Shown: piece by piece, positions 18,541 through 26,571 of the stretch
Numbering within the stretch: position 1 is the stretch's first letter
Layout of the letters: every line of letters begins with the position of its first letter
DNA from: Pseudoalteromonas luteoviolacea DSM 6061
Lineage (GTDB): Bacteria > Pseudomonadota > Gammaproteobacteria > Enterobacterales > Alteromonadaceae
NCBI RefSeq assembly: GCF_001625655.1
Contig: NZ_AUYB01000013.1
Location: 111,630-175,629, forward strand
Direction of reading: 5' to 3'
DNA length: 64,000 bases
Notes under the pieces: generated by a model
Seen by the model: only the letters and a program-made list of their open reading frames with translations
What the model was told of the DNA's origin: nothing
Databases searched by the model: none
Program-made: the position numbers and the translations under genes

Positions 18541-18582
18541 ATGAGCTCACAATGGGAAAACACGCAACAAAAACAAGTATAA
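18541..18582 (+). CDS. Possible 13-residue upstream ORF overlapping the kinase start
   Basis: ATG 18541 is preceded by AAGAGG with ideal spacing (7 bases). It encodes 13 codons (MSSQWENTQQKQV) and stops at 18582. It overlaps the histidine kinase start (18552) in another frame. The strong ribosome site is placed for this ATG, not for the kinase ATG 19 bases downstream. It could couple or restrain kinase translation. Coding status is unproven. Confidence 0.35.
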   Translation: MSSQWENTQQKQV

Positions 18583-20171
18583 GAAAAGTTCTAATCAGTG
18601 CAGTCATGCTGGTCACAGCGCTGTCGCTCTCTCTTTCCATCTCTATTTCTACATATTTAGATGTGAAAGAGCAAAAAAAGCTCATCGTAAATAAGCTGGA
18701 AATGATTGCTGAAATCATTGCATTTAATGCCCAGATAACATTGATATTTGACGATAGAAAAACCGAAGAAAAGCGCTTAAAGTCATTCAATAAAGTCGAT
18801 TTAGTAAAAAACATTCATATTTACGCGATTGATGATGTAACCAATAAGCCCGTATTTTTCACAAGCTACAATGCCAGTAAAACCCCACCAGTCCCTCTGA
18901 AAGTTAATGATATTGAATCTCTCAAAGAGCCAAAAATATCAGCTGACTACGTTGAGCTGATTATTCCTGTAGAATATGAAGGTAAAATAGAAGGCTATGT
19001 TTACGTAAGAGGTGGGCTAGAGCGACTATCTCAGTACATCAACCAAAAAATACTGGTCGACATTGCGTTAACACTCTTTGTGCTATTGCTTGTGTTGCTG
19101 GTCGCCAGAGCAATCCAGAAGCGAATCGCAAACCCTATTGACTCTCTATCTTTATTGCTACAAGACGTATCTAAAAACCATAACTACTCAGCTAGGGCAA
19201 CAAAGAGCGATATTGAAGAGCTTAACATGCTTGCGAACAACCTCAATATCATGTTGGCTCGTACACAAAACCAACTAGCTAGGCACCAAGCTGATAAACT
19301 CGAAATTAAACAACTAAATCAAAACCTAGAGGAAAAGGTTAACCAGCGAACCATTGCATTAAGAGAAGCAAACCAAGAGCTACTCAATACACTCGAGCGT
19401 ATGCATCAATATCAGAATCAAATTGTCGAGAATGAGAAAATGGCATCGCTGGGCCAGATGGTTGCTGGTGTCGCCCACGAAGTTAACACTCCAATTGGGT
19501 TGGGTGTTACAGGTTCGACACTACTTCGAGATAAACTTGCAGATATCAGCGCTGCTTTTGATCAAAAGACGCTCACATCAAAGCAGTTAGAGCGCTTCAT
19601 TCATGACGGTATTGAGAACCTAGACCTTATCTATCGCAATTTAAACCGCGCAGCTGAATTAATATCAAGCTTCAAAAAAGTGGCGGTAAGTCAAGATGTT
19701 GAAGTTAGCTCAGAAGTCAATATCAGTAAGCTTTTCAATGCCATTGTCCGTAGTATGCGCGCTGAGATGGACTTGAAAAATGTGACGTGGCAATTAACTT
19801 GCTCTGAGCAACTGACTATTCGCACCAAAGCCGGTTTACTACAACAAGTATTTGAACAACTATTATCTAATTCCTTGATCCATGGCTTTTTAGACTTAAA
19901 AGACAATCAAATCTCGGTCAATGTCGAGCTGAGAAATCAATCTCTTGAAGTTATATATATAGATAATGGCGTCGGTGTATCTACAGCAATCAAAAAGCGT
20001 ATCTTTGACCCATTTGTAACCACCAAACGTGGAGAAGGTGGTAGCGGTTTAGGCATGCACTTAGTTTACAACTTAATTACGCAAGCACTTGGTGGATCAA
20101 TAACCCTTTCAGAAGAGAATAAAACAGGAACAAAATTTATTATAGTTCTGCCTCTAAAAGGGGTAATTTAA
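18552..20171 (+). CDS. Membrane sensor histidine kinase with CHASE8-like periplasmic domain
   Basis: A 539-residue inner-membrane kinase. TM1 is at residues ~12-33 and a periplasmic domain (34-165) resembles the CHASE8 domain of YfiN-type proteins (AEIIAFNAQITLIFDDRKT and a GKIEGYVYVRGGLERL end). TM2 is at ~167-186, then a HAMP linker (ANPIDSLSLLLQDVSKN) and a coiled coil (~240-300). The histidine phosphoacceptor is His309 in AGVAHEVNTPIG. The ATPase has DNGVGVS and GGSGLGMHLVYNLI. The stop codon overlaps the ATG of a YfiR-like gene, so the two are translationally coupled. By analogy with YfiBNR, the YfiR-like protein may silence the sensor domain in the periplasm. It has no receiver of its own; its partner regulator is unknown. 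Confidence 0.85.
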   Translation: MGKHATKTSIRKVLISAVMLVTALSLSLSISISTYLDVKEQKKLIVNKLEMIAEIIAFNAQITLIFDDRKTEEKRLKSFNKVDLVKNIHIYAIDDVTNKPVFFTSYNASKTPPVPLKVNDIESLKEPKISADYVELIIPVEYEGKIEGYVYVRGGLERLSQYINQKILVDIALTLFVLLLVLLVARAIQKRIANPIDSLSLLLQDVSKNHNYSARATKSDIEELNMLANNLNIMLARTQNQLARHQADKLEIKQLNQNLEEKVNQRTIALREANQELLNTLERMHQYQNQIVENEKMASLGQMVAGVAHEVNTPIGLGVTGSTLLRDKLADISAAFDQKTLTSKQLERFIHDGIENLDLIYRNLNRAAELISSFKKVAVSQDVEVSSEVNISKLFNAIVRSMRAEMDLKNVTWQLTCSEQLTIRTKAGLLQQVFEQLLSNSLIHGFLDLKDNQISVNVELRNQSLEVIYIDNGVGVSTAIKKRIFDPFVTTKRGEGGSGLGMHLVYNLITQALGGSITLSEENKTGTKFIIVLPLKGVI

Positions 20172-20698
20172 TGAAAATAATGTACCTAATAGCTGCATTT
20201 ATTTTTATTTTTTGTAGTTTAAAAGTTGACGCAAAATCTACACATGAAATACGGTCGGCTTTTTTATATCAAATGGCAAAGTTGATCGATTTTCCGGAAC
20301 AAAAAAATAAAAAAGCCACACGCTTTTGCTTTTATGATTTAAATCATGGTCCGGGGGCAATTTTAAATAAAAATAACAAGTTAAAAATACGTGGTAAGCC
20401 AATCGAAATAATAAAAATTGATATTTCCGACCCGTTCAGGGAACTTTCTAAGCGCTGTGATATCACATACATTGATGAAACAAAGGAAGATGATATACTA
20501 TCCGCTTGGACCGATACAATTGCGTTGAACATGGTAACTGTAGGCGAAAGTATCGAATTTTTGGAAGGGGGTGGGATTGCGTCCTTGGTCCAAGAAGGGA
20601 GTAAAATTCGGTTATATATTAACAGACAAGAAGTTGCACAACATAATTTCAAAGTGCTCTCTAGGCTCCTCGCTGTTTCTAAGTTCTATCCTGACTGA
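20171..20698 (+). CDS. YfiR-like periplasmic protein (DUF4154)
   Basis: A 175-residue exported protein. The signal peptide ends at about VDA (residue 21). The mature part carries the DUF4154/YfiR pattern: IRSAFLYQMAKLIDFPE at the start, GGIASLVQEGSKIRLYINRQ near residue 135, and LSRLLAVSKFYP at the end. Two mature cysteines (Cys53 and Cys96) could form a disulphide. In Pseudomonas, YfiR binds and inhibits the periplasmic domain of the diguanylate cyclase YfiN. Here the partner encoded just upstream with a 1-base stop/start overlap is a histidine kinase with a similar sensor domain. Inhibition of that kinase is inferred. Confidence 0.8.
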   Translation: MKIMYLIAAFIFIFCSLKVDAKSTHEIRSAFLYQMAKLIDFPEQKNKKATRFCFYDLNHGPGAILNKNNKLKIRGKPIEIIKIDISDPFRELSKRCDITYIDETKEDDILSAWTDTIALNMVTVGESIEFLEGGGIASLVQEGSKIRLYINRQEVAQHNFKVLSRLLAVSKFYPD

Positions 20699-20704
20699 TT
20701 TTAC

Positions 20705-20733
20705 TTGTTAACAATTGAATATACTCCTATAAT
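20705..20733 (+). promoter_or_regulatory. arcA promoter
   Basis: TTGTTA (20705-20710), a 17-base spacer and a perfect TATAAT (20728-20733) lie 73 bases before the arcA ATG. The YfiR-like gene ends just upstream without a clear terminator, so some readthrough is possible. Confidence 0.65.
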
Positions 20734-20805
20734 CGTTAACATTCGGTTTTATTATATAACACCGAAGTTTTTGTAAATAAAACATTCCGAAAAGGTTAAT
20801 TAATA

Positions 20806-21531
20806 ATGCAAACGCCAGTCATTCTAATTGTTGAGGATGAAGACGTAACTCGACTGAACCTCGTTAGTTTATTTGAAGCCGAAGGTCACAAGGTAATTGA
20901 AGCCATTGATGGCGATGATATGCATGAAAAATTGACAGCAAATGACGATGTCAACTGTGTAATCATGGATATAAACCTACCTGGTAGAAACGGCTTAATC
21001 TTGGCTCGTGAGTTACGCCAGAAAAAAAATGTCGGCCTAATTTTCTTAACGGGTCGTGACAACGATGTCGATAGAATTTTGGGTTTAGAGATCGGTGCAG
21101 ATGACTATGTCACTAAGCCATTCAACCCACGTGAGCTAACTATTCGTGTACGTAACCTAATTTCACGTACAGGCTCAACACCTGAAGAGTCAACTATCGA
21201 CAGTAACGGTGTGATTACGTTTAACGGTTGGGAACTAGATGAAAATAGCCGCTGCTTGACTTCACCTACTGGTGAATCTAAGCGCTTACCAAAGGGTGAG
21301 TACAGAGCATTGCGTCTGATGCTTGACTCTCCAGGTCGCATCTTTAGCCGTGAACAACTAATTAAACACATGACTGGCCGTGAGCTTCGTGCAAACGACC
21401 GTACTGTTGACGTAACGATCCGTCGTATTCGTAAACACTTCGAAACTGACAGCAATACACCAGAGCTAATTAGCACTATTCACGGTGAAGGCTATCGTTT
21501 CATTGGCAAAATCGATAACACTCAACCGTAA
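20806..21531 (+). CDS. arcA: Two-component response regulator ArcA
   Basis: ArcA is the OmpR-type regulator of the redox-responsive Arc system and represses respiratory genes at low oxygen. The 241-residue protein aligns closely with E. coli ArcA from [13 protein letters not shown] onward. The phosphoacceptor is Asp55 in VIMDINLPG, followed by [31 protein letters not shown] and the winged-helix region KMTGREL-like [20 protein letters not shown]. Its sensor gene arcB lies immediately downstream in the opposite direction, 7 bases away. Confidence 0.97.
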   Translation: MQTPVILIVEDEDVTRLNLVSLFEAEGHKVIEAIDGDDMHEKLTANDDVNCVIMDINLPGRNGLILARELRQKKNVGLIFLTGRDNDVDRILGLEIGADDYVTKPFNPRELTIRVRNLISRTGSTPEESTIDSNGVITFNGWELDENSRCLTSPTGESKRLPKGEYRALRLMLDSPGRIFSREQLIKHMTGRELRANDRTVDVTIRRIRKHFETDSNTPELISTIHGEGYRFIGKIDNTQP

Positions 21532-21538
21532 TCTATCG

Positions 21539-23866
21539 CTACGAGTTTTCAGCGAGTTTTGCAATTAATGAGTGAAGGGCAACCTGCCCTTCTCTTATTA
21601 ATTCTTCAAGTTCTCCAATCCACGCTTCTCGCATTTCTTTATTAGAGTCTGTTGACTGCGTCTCCATTACTTTAGCATGTTGCTGAACTAGTTTTAGTCC
21701 AACAGAGCCTGCGGCCCCTTTCAGTTTATGCGCAACTGAGCCGTACTCTTCTTCATCACCGGCCTTGTTCGCCGCCTTTAACTCATCACAATAGGTTGGG
21801 TTTAATTTACCAAATAGCTCGCAACTGCGTTTGAAAGTGTCCACTCCCATAGACGACACAAAATCAGTGATTGTCTCTATGTCTAATAGGTTTCTTTCTA
21901 CTTCTAGTACTTCAATTGCATCTTTATTACACGTATTGCTGTCCTCTTTCGCGCTATCGATACCAAACAGCTCCGCCAACATCTTATCTAATTTGGTTGT
22001 GTTGATTGGTTTAGCAAGAGCCCCTTGAATACTTATTCCTTGTAATTCCTGCTCAGCACTACGTACGTTTGCGGTCAGCGCTACGATGGGTAATGAATCA
22101 AAATGGCTGTCTTCACGAATTTGTCTTGCTACTTCATCACCGTTGAGATCTGGCAACTGCATATCTAATAGGATCAAATCTAACTCATCTTCCGTTTGTA
22201 CCAAGGAAAGTGCATCTTCGCCTGTTTCAGCCCAGATAACCTCATGACCACGCTGCTCTAGAAGGTTAGTTGCGATTTCCGCATTAAGAGGAACATCTTC
22301 AACCAATAATATATAAAGTCCACGTCCAGCATAACTTTGCTGTTTTGGAGCACTACAAAGCTCTAAAGGTATCTCAACATCAAAGCGGCTGCCTTTTCCT
22401 GTTTCACTGCTTACTTCAATATTTCCTTTCATCGCGAGTACAAGCGCTTTAGTTACCGCTAAGCCTATTCCAGAACCAATCGCATTATTGCCCTCTGCAT
22501 CTGGTGCTTTGTAATACATGTCAAAGATTTTATCTTGTTGATCATCAGAAATACCAACACCAGTGTCGATTATACTCATGGTCAGCCAAGGTCCACTTTC
22601 TCTATTCTCTCTTCGACATTCCAATGTCACACTACCGCGGTGAGTAAACTTAACAGCGTTGTTGATTAAGTTCCAAAGTACTTGACGCAAACGAGTCGGG
22701 TCCAATAATGCATAGATATCGAGCACACCCGTGCGCTTTATTTTAAACTCTAAGCCCTTTTGCCCAGCGATTAAATCTGAAAAGTTAACGACATCATTGA
22801 TAAAGTCGGACACATTGATGCTGTCTGTTGCAATATCCAATTGTTCTCTATCAATTTTATCCAAATCAATAATATCATTGAAAATATTACCCAAGGTCTC
22901 AGCGCTAGAGAATACGGTGTTACACCAACTTTTTTGTTGTTGTGTCAACTCAGTATCTAGAAGCATACGCGTCAAGCCAACAATACCATTAAGTGGCGTA
23001 CGCAGTTCATGGCTCAAGGTGGCAATAAATTTCCCCTTGTCTTTATATGCTGTTTCCAGTGCCTGTTCTGCTTCTTTACGGCTGGTAATATCACGTCCAA
23101 ATGCTAATAACCCAATGTATTCCCCTTCATTATTAATAAAAGGTAGCTTTCGCATTTCAAACCAACGGTTTTCATCTTTCACAGGGTATTCAACATCCAA
23201 TGAGAGGGTTTGCTGCGTCGAGCTTACTTGCTCATCTGTTTCCAGTACTTTTGGAACTATTTGTTCAGCGAAAATCTCATCTGCCGTTTTGCCGATAAGT
23301 CCTTCACTTTCAATGCCAATGACTTGTTCGAATTTTTTATTGCAGCCAGCAAAAACACCATGCTCGTCACGGTAATAAAATAAATCAGGAGAGGAGTCTA
23401 CTATCGAGCGTAGCAGCATACTTTGCTGCGCAAGCTCTTGCTCTGCTTTACGACGTTCTGTAATTTCGTTGCGAAGCTCAGCAATTGCGCGATGCTTGGC
23501 ATGTAACGCCATTTTTCTTTCGTCGATCTCATTGTTAAGGCGGTTAATATTATCTTTTAGGGTTTGGTTTAGCAGCTTTTCTTGCTGTGTTGCTGATTCT
23601 AAATACTCTTTTGAGCTCTCAAGTTGACGAATTGCAAATACCGCAACAGAAATTAGCAATGGCGAAGTGACTGCGGCAAAAATCACCACAGACAACACAT
23701 TCACTAAGCTTACAGCGCCAAGTGCAACATAAAAGAACATACAGGATAAAACCAAAGACGCGATAAGCACTAATGCATATGCTATAGCGCCAGCTTTATG
23801 TTCACCGTACTTACGAACCAAATTGGAAAGAATTCGAGCCCATGACCCAAATGAAGAATCAAGCAT
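21539..23866 (-). CDS. arcB: Aerobic respiration control sensor histidine kinase ArcB
   Basis: A 775-residue tripartite hybrid kinase that phosphorylates ArcA. Two TM helices (residues ~28-50 and 57-79) are followed by a coiled coil (85-150) and a PAS domain (150-265). Then come the kinase core with His286 (TLSHELRTPLNG), the ATPase (SGIGLAVTKALV), a receiver with Asp568 (LILLDMQLPD), and an HPt domain with His713 (AHKLKGAAGSVG). Of the two redox cysteines of E. coli ArcB, the first is kept (Cys175, AGCNKKF) but the second is Trp235 (NRWFEMRK). GTG 23878 is an alternative start; AAGG lies upstream of ATG 23866. It converges with arcA. Confidence 0.95.
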   Translation of the reverse strand: MLDSSFGSWARILSNLVRKYGEHKAGAIAYALVLIASLVLSCMFFYVALGAVSLVNVLSVVIFAAVTSPLLISVAVFAIRQLESSKEYLESATQQEKLLNQTLKDNINRLNNEIDERKMALHAKHRAIAELRNEITERRKAEQELAQQSMLLRSIVDSSPDLFYYRDEHGVFAGCNKKFEQVIGIESEGLIGKTADEIFAEQIVPKVLETDEQVSSTQQTLSLDVEYPVKDENRWFEMRKLPFINNEGEYIGLLAFGRDITSRKEAEQALETAYKDKGKFIATLSHELRTPLNGIVGLTRMLLDTELTQQQKSWCNTVFSSAETLGNIFNDIIDLDKIDREQLDIATDSINVSDFINDVVNFSDLIAGQKGLEFKIKRTGVLDIYALLDPTRLRQVLWNLINNAVKFTHRGSVTLECRRENRESGPWLTMSIIDTGVGISDDQQDKIFDMYYKAPDAEGNNAIGSGIGLAVTKALVLAMKGNIEVSSETGKGSRFDVEIPLELCSAPKQQSYAGRGLYILLVEDVPLNAEIATNLLEQRGHEVIWAETGEDALSLVQTEDELDLILLDMQLPDLNGDEVARQIREDSHFDSLPIVALTANVRSAEQELQGISIQGALAKPINTTKLDKMLAELFGIDSAKEDSNTCNKDAIEVLEVERNLLDIETITDFVSSMGVDTFKRSCELFGKLNPTYCDELKAANKAGDEEEYGSVAHKLKGAAGSVGLKLVQQHAKVMETQSTDSNKEMREAWIGELEELIREGQVALHSLIAKLAENS

Positions 23867-23893
23867 AATAATAGTCACCTTGTTAACGCAGCT

Positions 23894-23899
23894 ATTATA
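23894..23899 (-). promoter_or_regulatory. Probable arcB -10 box
   Basis: A perfect TATAAT on the minus strand lies 28 bases before the ATG of arcB. No clear -35 is visible. The rest of the arcB/folE2 gap (to 24126) shows no gene; I found no Zur-type palindrome ahead of folE2. Confidence 0.45.
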
Positions 23900-24126
23900 C
23901 CTCAGCTGAACACATATGCGAGTGACCTAACACTGTAACTTTGTTGAATAATCTAAAATTCCAGTTGTATACCCGCTCAAGAATACCCTTAATATTTATG
24001 TGATAATGTATCAAAAACTGCACGATAGCCTATATTTTCTTTATGCAAAATCAGAATATCAACAGCAAAGCGTCTTGTTTTAGTGTAATATGCGAGCGTT
24101 TTAGGTCGTGATTAAAGAGAGTTTAA

Positions 24127-25047
24127 ATGCCAACTTCAATGCCAGACATTGCGCACTGTGCAGATGCGCTAAAAACAGGAACTTTAGACTGGGTGGGAAT
24201 GGGAAACATCGAGCTGCCCCTACAACTAGGTAGTAAGGGATTAAATGATACTCCCGTAACGGCAAAAGCCGATGCTTTTGTCAGCTTAGACAAAGCTGAT
24301 GCTAAAGGCATCCACATGTCACGATTATTTTTAGCTTTAGATAAGTTGTCTTGTGAACAAACCCTGACACCCGTTACTCTAACAGCTTTACTTGACCAAT
24401 TTTTGACAACCCATAAAGATTTAAGTCAATCTGCAAAGGTCGTTATTGCTTTTGAATTGCCACTGAGACGTGCTTCTCTATTAAGTGGTAAACAGGGTTG
24501 GAAAAACTATCCAGTGACCATCACAGCCGTATTAAAAGACAATCAAGTTAAATTAGAGCTTGCTGTTGATGTGACTTACTCTTCTACTTGTCCATGCTCT
24601 GCTGCACTTGCAAGGCAACTAATCCAAAATGCCTTTGAAGAAAAATTTGCTGGTCAACAATTAGATCATGAAACCGTAATTAACTGGTTAGGCACTACTG
24701 AGGGTATTGTTGCAACCCCGCATTCTCAGCGCTCAATCGCTAATATTAAAGTTCAATTACCACAAGATGAAGCTGAATTCGATATTCTTGGACTCATTGA
24801 TTTAGTTGAACAGGAATTAAAAACGCCTGTACAAACAGCAGTTAAAAGAGAAGACGAACAAGAGTTTGCTAGATTAAATGGGCAAAATTTGATGTTTTGT
24901 GAAGACGCCGCCCGAAAACTAAAGGCACTCTTTAACACACAAAACTATCTCGATTTTTACGTCAAGATCAACCATTACGAATCTCTACATGCCCATGATG
25001 CCGTTGCATATGCAGTAAAAGGTATCCAAGGCGGCTATCAAGCCTAA
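24127..25047 (+). CDS. folE2: GTP cyclohydrolase I FolE2 (type IB)
   Basis: FolE2 converts GTP to dihydroneopterin triphosphate, the first step of folate synthesis. It is the alternative enzyme that uses Mn or other metals rather than zinc alone. The 306-residue protein has the COG1469 features: WVGMGNIELPLQL near the start, KGIHMSRLF near residue 59, TYSSTCPCSAAL with the metal-binding cysteine near residue 155, and PHSQRSIANIKVQ. The ribosome site GAGAG precedes the ATG. In many bacteria FolE2 is zinc-repressed as a backup for FolE; no Zur site is visible, so it may be the main enzyme here. Confidence 0.95.
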   Translation: MPTSMPDIAHCADALKTGTLDWVGMGNIELPLQLGSKGLNDTPVTAKADAFVSLDKADAKGIHMSRLFLALDKLSCEQTLTPVTLTALLDQFLTTHKDLSQSAKVVIAFELPLRRASLLSGKQGWKNYPVTITAVLKDNQVKLELAVDVTYSSTCPCSAALARQLIQNAFEEKFAGQQLDHETVINWLGTTEGIVATPHSQRSIANIKVQLPQDEAEFDILGLIDLVEQELKTPVQTAVKREDEQEFARLNGQNLMFCEDAARKLKALFNTQNYLDFYVKINHYESLHAHDAVAYAVKGIQGGYQA

Positions 25048-25056
25048 ACCCAATCA

Positions 25057-25078
25057 GCGAAGGTTTCTTAACCTTCGC
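25057..25078 (+). terminator. Hairpin after folE2
   Basis: GCGAAGGTT (25057-25065) and AACCTTCGC (25070-25078) form a perfect 9-bp stem with a 4-base loop. The T-run is poor (ATCTTCCC). Confidence 0.55.
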
Positions 25079-25152
25079 ATCTTCCCAAATTACTTTTCGG
25101 CACACTCCTTGCTTATTAAAAACAAAGTCAAATTGTTGTCGTGGAGTGATTT

Positions 25153-25743
25153 ATGGAACTTACACTTTTAGCTATTTTAGCGCTCGTAGTAGTTGCCTCA
25201 ATCGTAATTTCAAAATATACAGATGCGGGCGGAAATCCATATCCGTTCAATCGCAAAGATTCCGTTTTCACAACCGTTGAAGCCTCTTTTTTACAGCTTT
25301 TAGAACGAGCAGTTGGCGATAAATTTAAAATAGTTAGTCGAGTAAAACTAGTAGATGTCATCGAATGCAAGCCTGGCTTATCCAAAAAAGCCCGACGCTC
25401 TGCAATTACCAAAGCTCAGAATAAACAGCTCGACTATGTATTGGTCGACAAAAGTACATTAAATATTGTTGCCGCTGTCGACTTGGTGAACAATGCAAAT
25501 AAAAATGGTCACAAGGCTCAAAAAGATTGGTTTGTCAGTGGAGCCCTAGAATCTGCTGGTATTCCCCATATCCGAATGAAAATTAAATCTGGCTACAAAA
25601 GCCCAGAAGTTCGGGCTGCAATACTATTTAAACTTGGTCAAAAACCAGAGCAAACCAAACCCGTTCGCAATCGCAGCTATAAGCCCGCTGTTCTGTCGCC
25701 TTCTCAAGCGAAAGCAGCAAGTACACAGCTTGCAGAGATCTAA
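25153..25743 (+). CDS. Membrane-anchored DUF2726 protein
   Basis: A 196-residue protein with an N-terminal TM anchor (residues 3-20) and a DUF2726 domain (~35-165). Features of the family here are VFTTVEASFLQLLERAVGD, FKIVSRVKLVDVIECKPG, QLDYVLVDKSTLNIVAAVDL and AGIPHIRMK. DUF2726 is thought to have a restriction-endonuclease-like fold, and the D-x-(~17)-V-D-L arrangement is compatible with a PD-(D/E)XK-type core, but no activity can be claimed. The C-terminus is a basic, Pro/Ser-rich tail. GGAG lies upstream of the ATG. It stands alone between two hairpins. Confidence 0.75.
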   Translation: MELTLLAILALVVVASIVISKYTDAGGNPYPFNRKDSVFTTVEASFLQLLERAVGDKFKIVSRVKLVDVIECKPGLSKKARRSAITKAQNKQLDYVLVDKSTLNIVAAVDLVNNANKNGHKAQKDWFVSGALESAGIPHIRMKIKSGYKSPEVRAAILFKLGQKPEQTKPVRNRSYKPAVLSPSQAKAASTQLAEI

Positions 25744-25754
25744 TCACCACCGAT

Positions 25755-25775
25755 GCTGCCTGTAAAACAGGCAGC
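25755..25775 (+). terminator. Hairpin after the DUF2726 gene
   Basis: GCTGCCTGT (25755-25763) pairs with ACAGGCAGC (25767-25775) across AAA, followed by AATCTTTAC. It is a strong stem with a weak T-tract. Confidence 0.6.
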
Positions 25776-25863
25776 AATCTTTACAGATTTGCGTTGCTAA
25801 AATAATGCTTTCAAATTAAGAATGTATATAATGAGCAGTAACTAAATCTGTAAGAGACAAATT

Positions 25864-26571
25864 ATGAAAATTGGCATTATCGGTGCGATGGAGCAAGAGG
25901 TCACAATTCTTCGTGACACAATGCAATCACCAAAAACACTTCAAAAAGGTGGTTTTACTTTCTATACAGGTCAATTGGGTGGCCATGAAGTCACTTTAGT
26001 TCAATCTGGTATAGGCAAAGTGGCTGCAACAGTTGCAACAACTCTTTTGATTGACAACTTTGCTCCAGACTGCGTCATCAACACGGGTTCAGCAGGCGGT
26101 TTTGAACCATCATTAAATGTTGGTGATATCGTTATTTCTGATGAAGTTCGTCACCACGACGTAGATGTCACTGCTTTTGGCTATGAGATAGGTCAAGTAC
26201 CGCAGATGCCAGCTGGTTTTGCTGCTCACCCAGCACTTATTGAAGCTTCCAAAGAAAGTATTCATGCCGTAGATGGCATTCAAACAATGGTCGGCCAAAT
26301 CTGTACTGGTGATTCATTTATGTGCGACCCTGTTCGAATTGAAAATACCAGACAAGCGTTTCCTAATATGCTCGCTGTTGAAATGGAAGGCGCGGCGATT
26401 GCACAGGCGTGTCACGTACTAAACACGCCTTTTGTTGTGATCCGTTCTATGTCTGATATTGCAGGTAAAGAATCCCCACAATCGTTTGAGGAATACTTAG
26501 AAGTCGCATCAGTAAACTCTTCTAAGTTAGTTGTTGCTTTGCTCGAAAAACTTCAACAGGTTTCTCTGTAA
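25864..26571 (+). CDS. mtnN: 5'-methylthioadenosine/S-adenosylhomocysteine nucleosidase
   Basis: MtnN (Pfs) cleaves adenine from methylthioadenosine and S-adenosylhomocysteine. It recycles methionine and supplies S-ribosylhomocysteine for LuxS where present. The 235-residue protein has the catalytic residues of the family: Glu12 region (IGAMEQEV), the VEMEGAAIAQ segment that binds ribose, and the acid Asp in IRSMSDIAG. TGSAGGF lies near residue 76. A good start and length match E. coli MtnN. The CobD-like gene begins at the base after its stop codon. Confidence 0.97.
   Translation: MKIGIIGAMEQEVTILRDTMQSPKTLQKGGFTFYTGQLGGHEVTLVQSGIGKVAATVATTLLIDNFAPDCVINTGSAGGFEPSLNVGDIVISDEVRHHDVDVTAFGYEIGQVPQMPAGFAAHPALIEASKESIHAVDGIQTMVGQICTGDSFMCDPVRIENTRQAFPNMLAVEMEGAAIAQACHVLNTPFVVIRSMSDIAGKESPQSFEEYLEVASVNSSKLVVALLEKLQQVSL

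Noticed and set aside
22731..23375. 214-codon plus-strand frame opposite arcB
   Set aside because: It is Ser/Leu-rich, without a ribosome site, and wholly antisense to conserved PAS and kinase domains.
24000..24126. Zur-regulated promoter for folE2
   Set aside because: No AT-rich Zur palindrome of the gammaproteobacterial type is visible.
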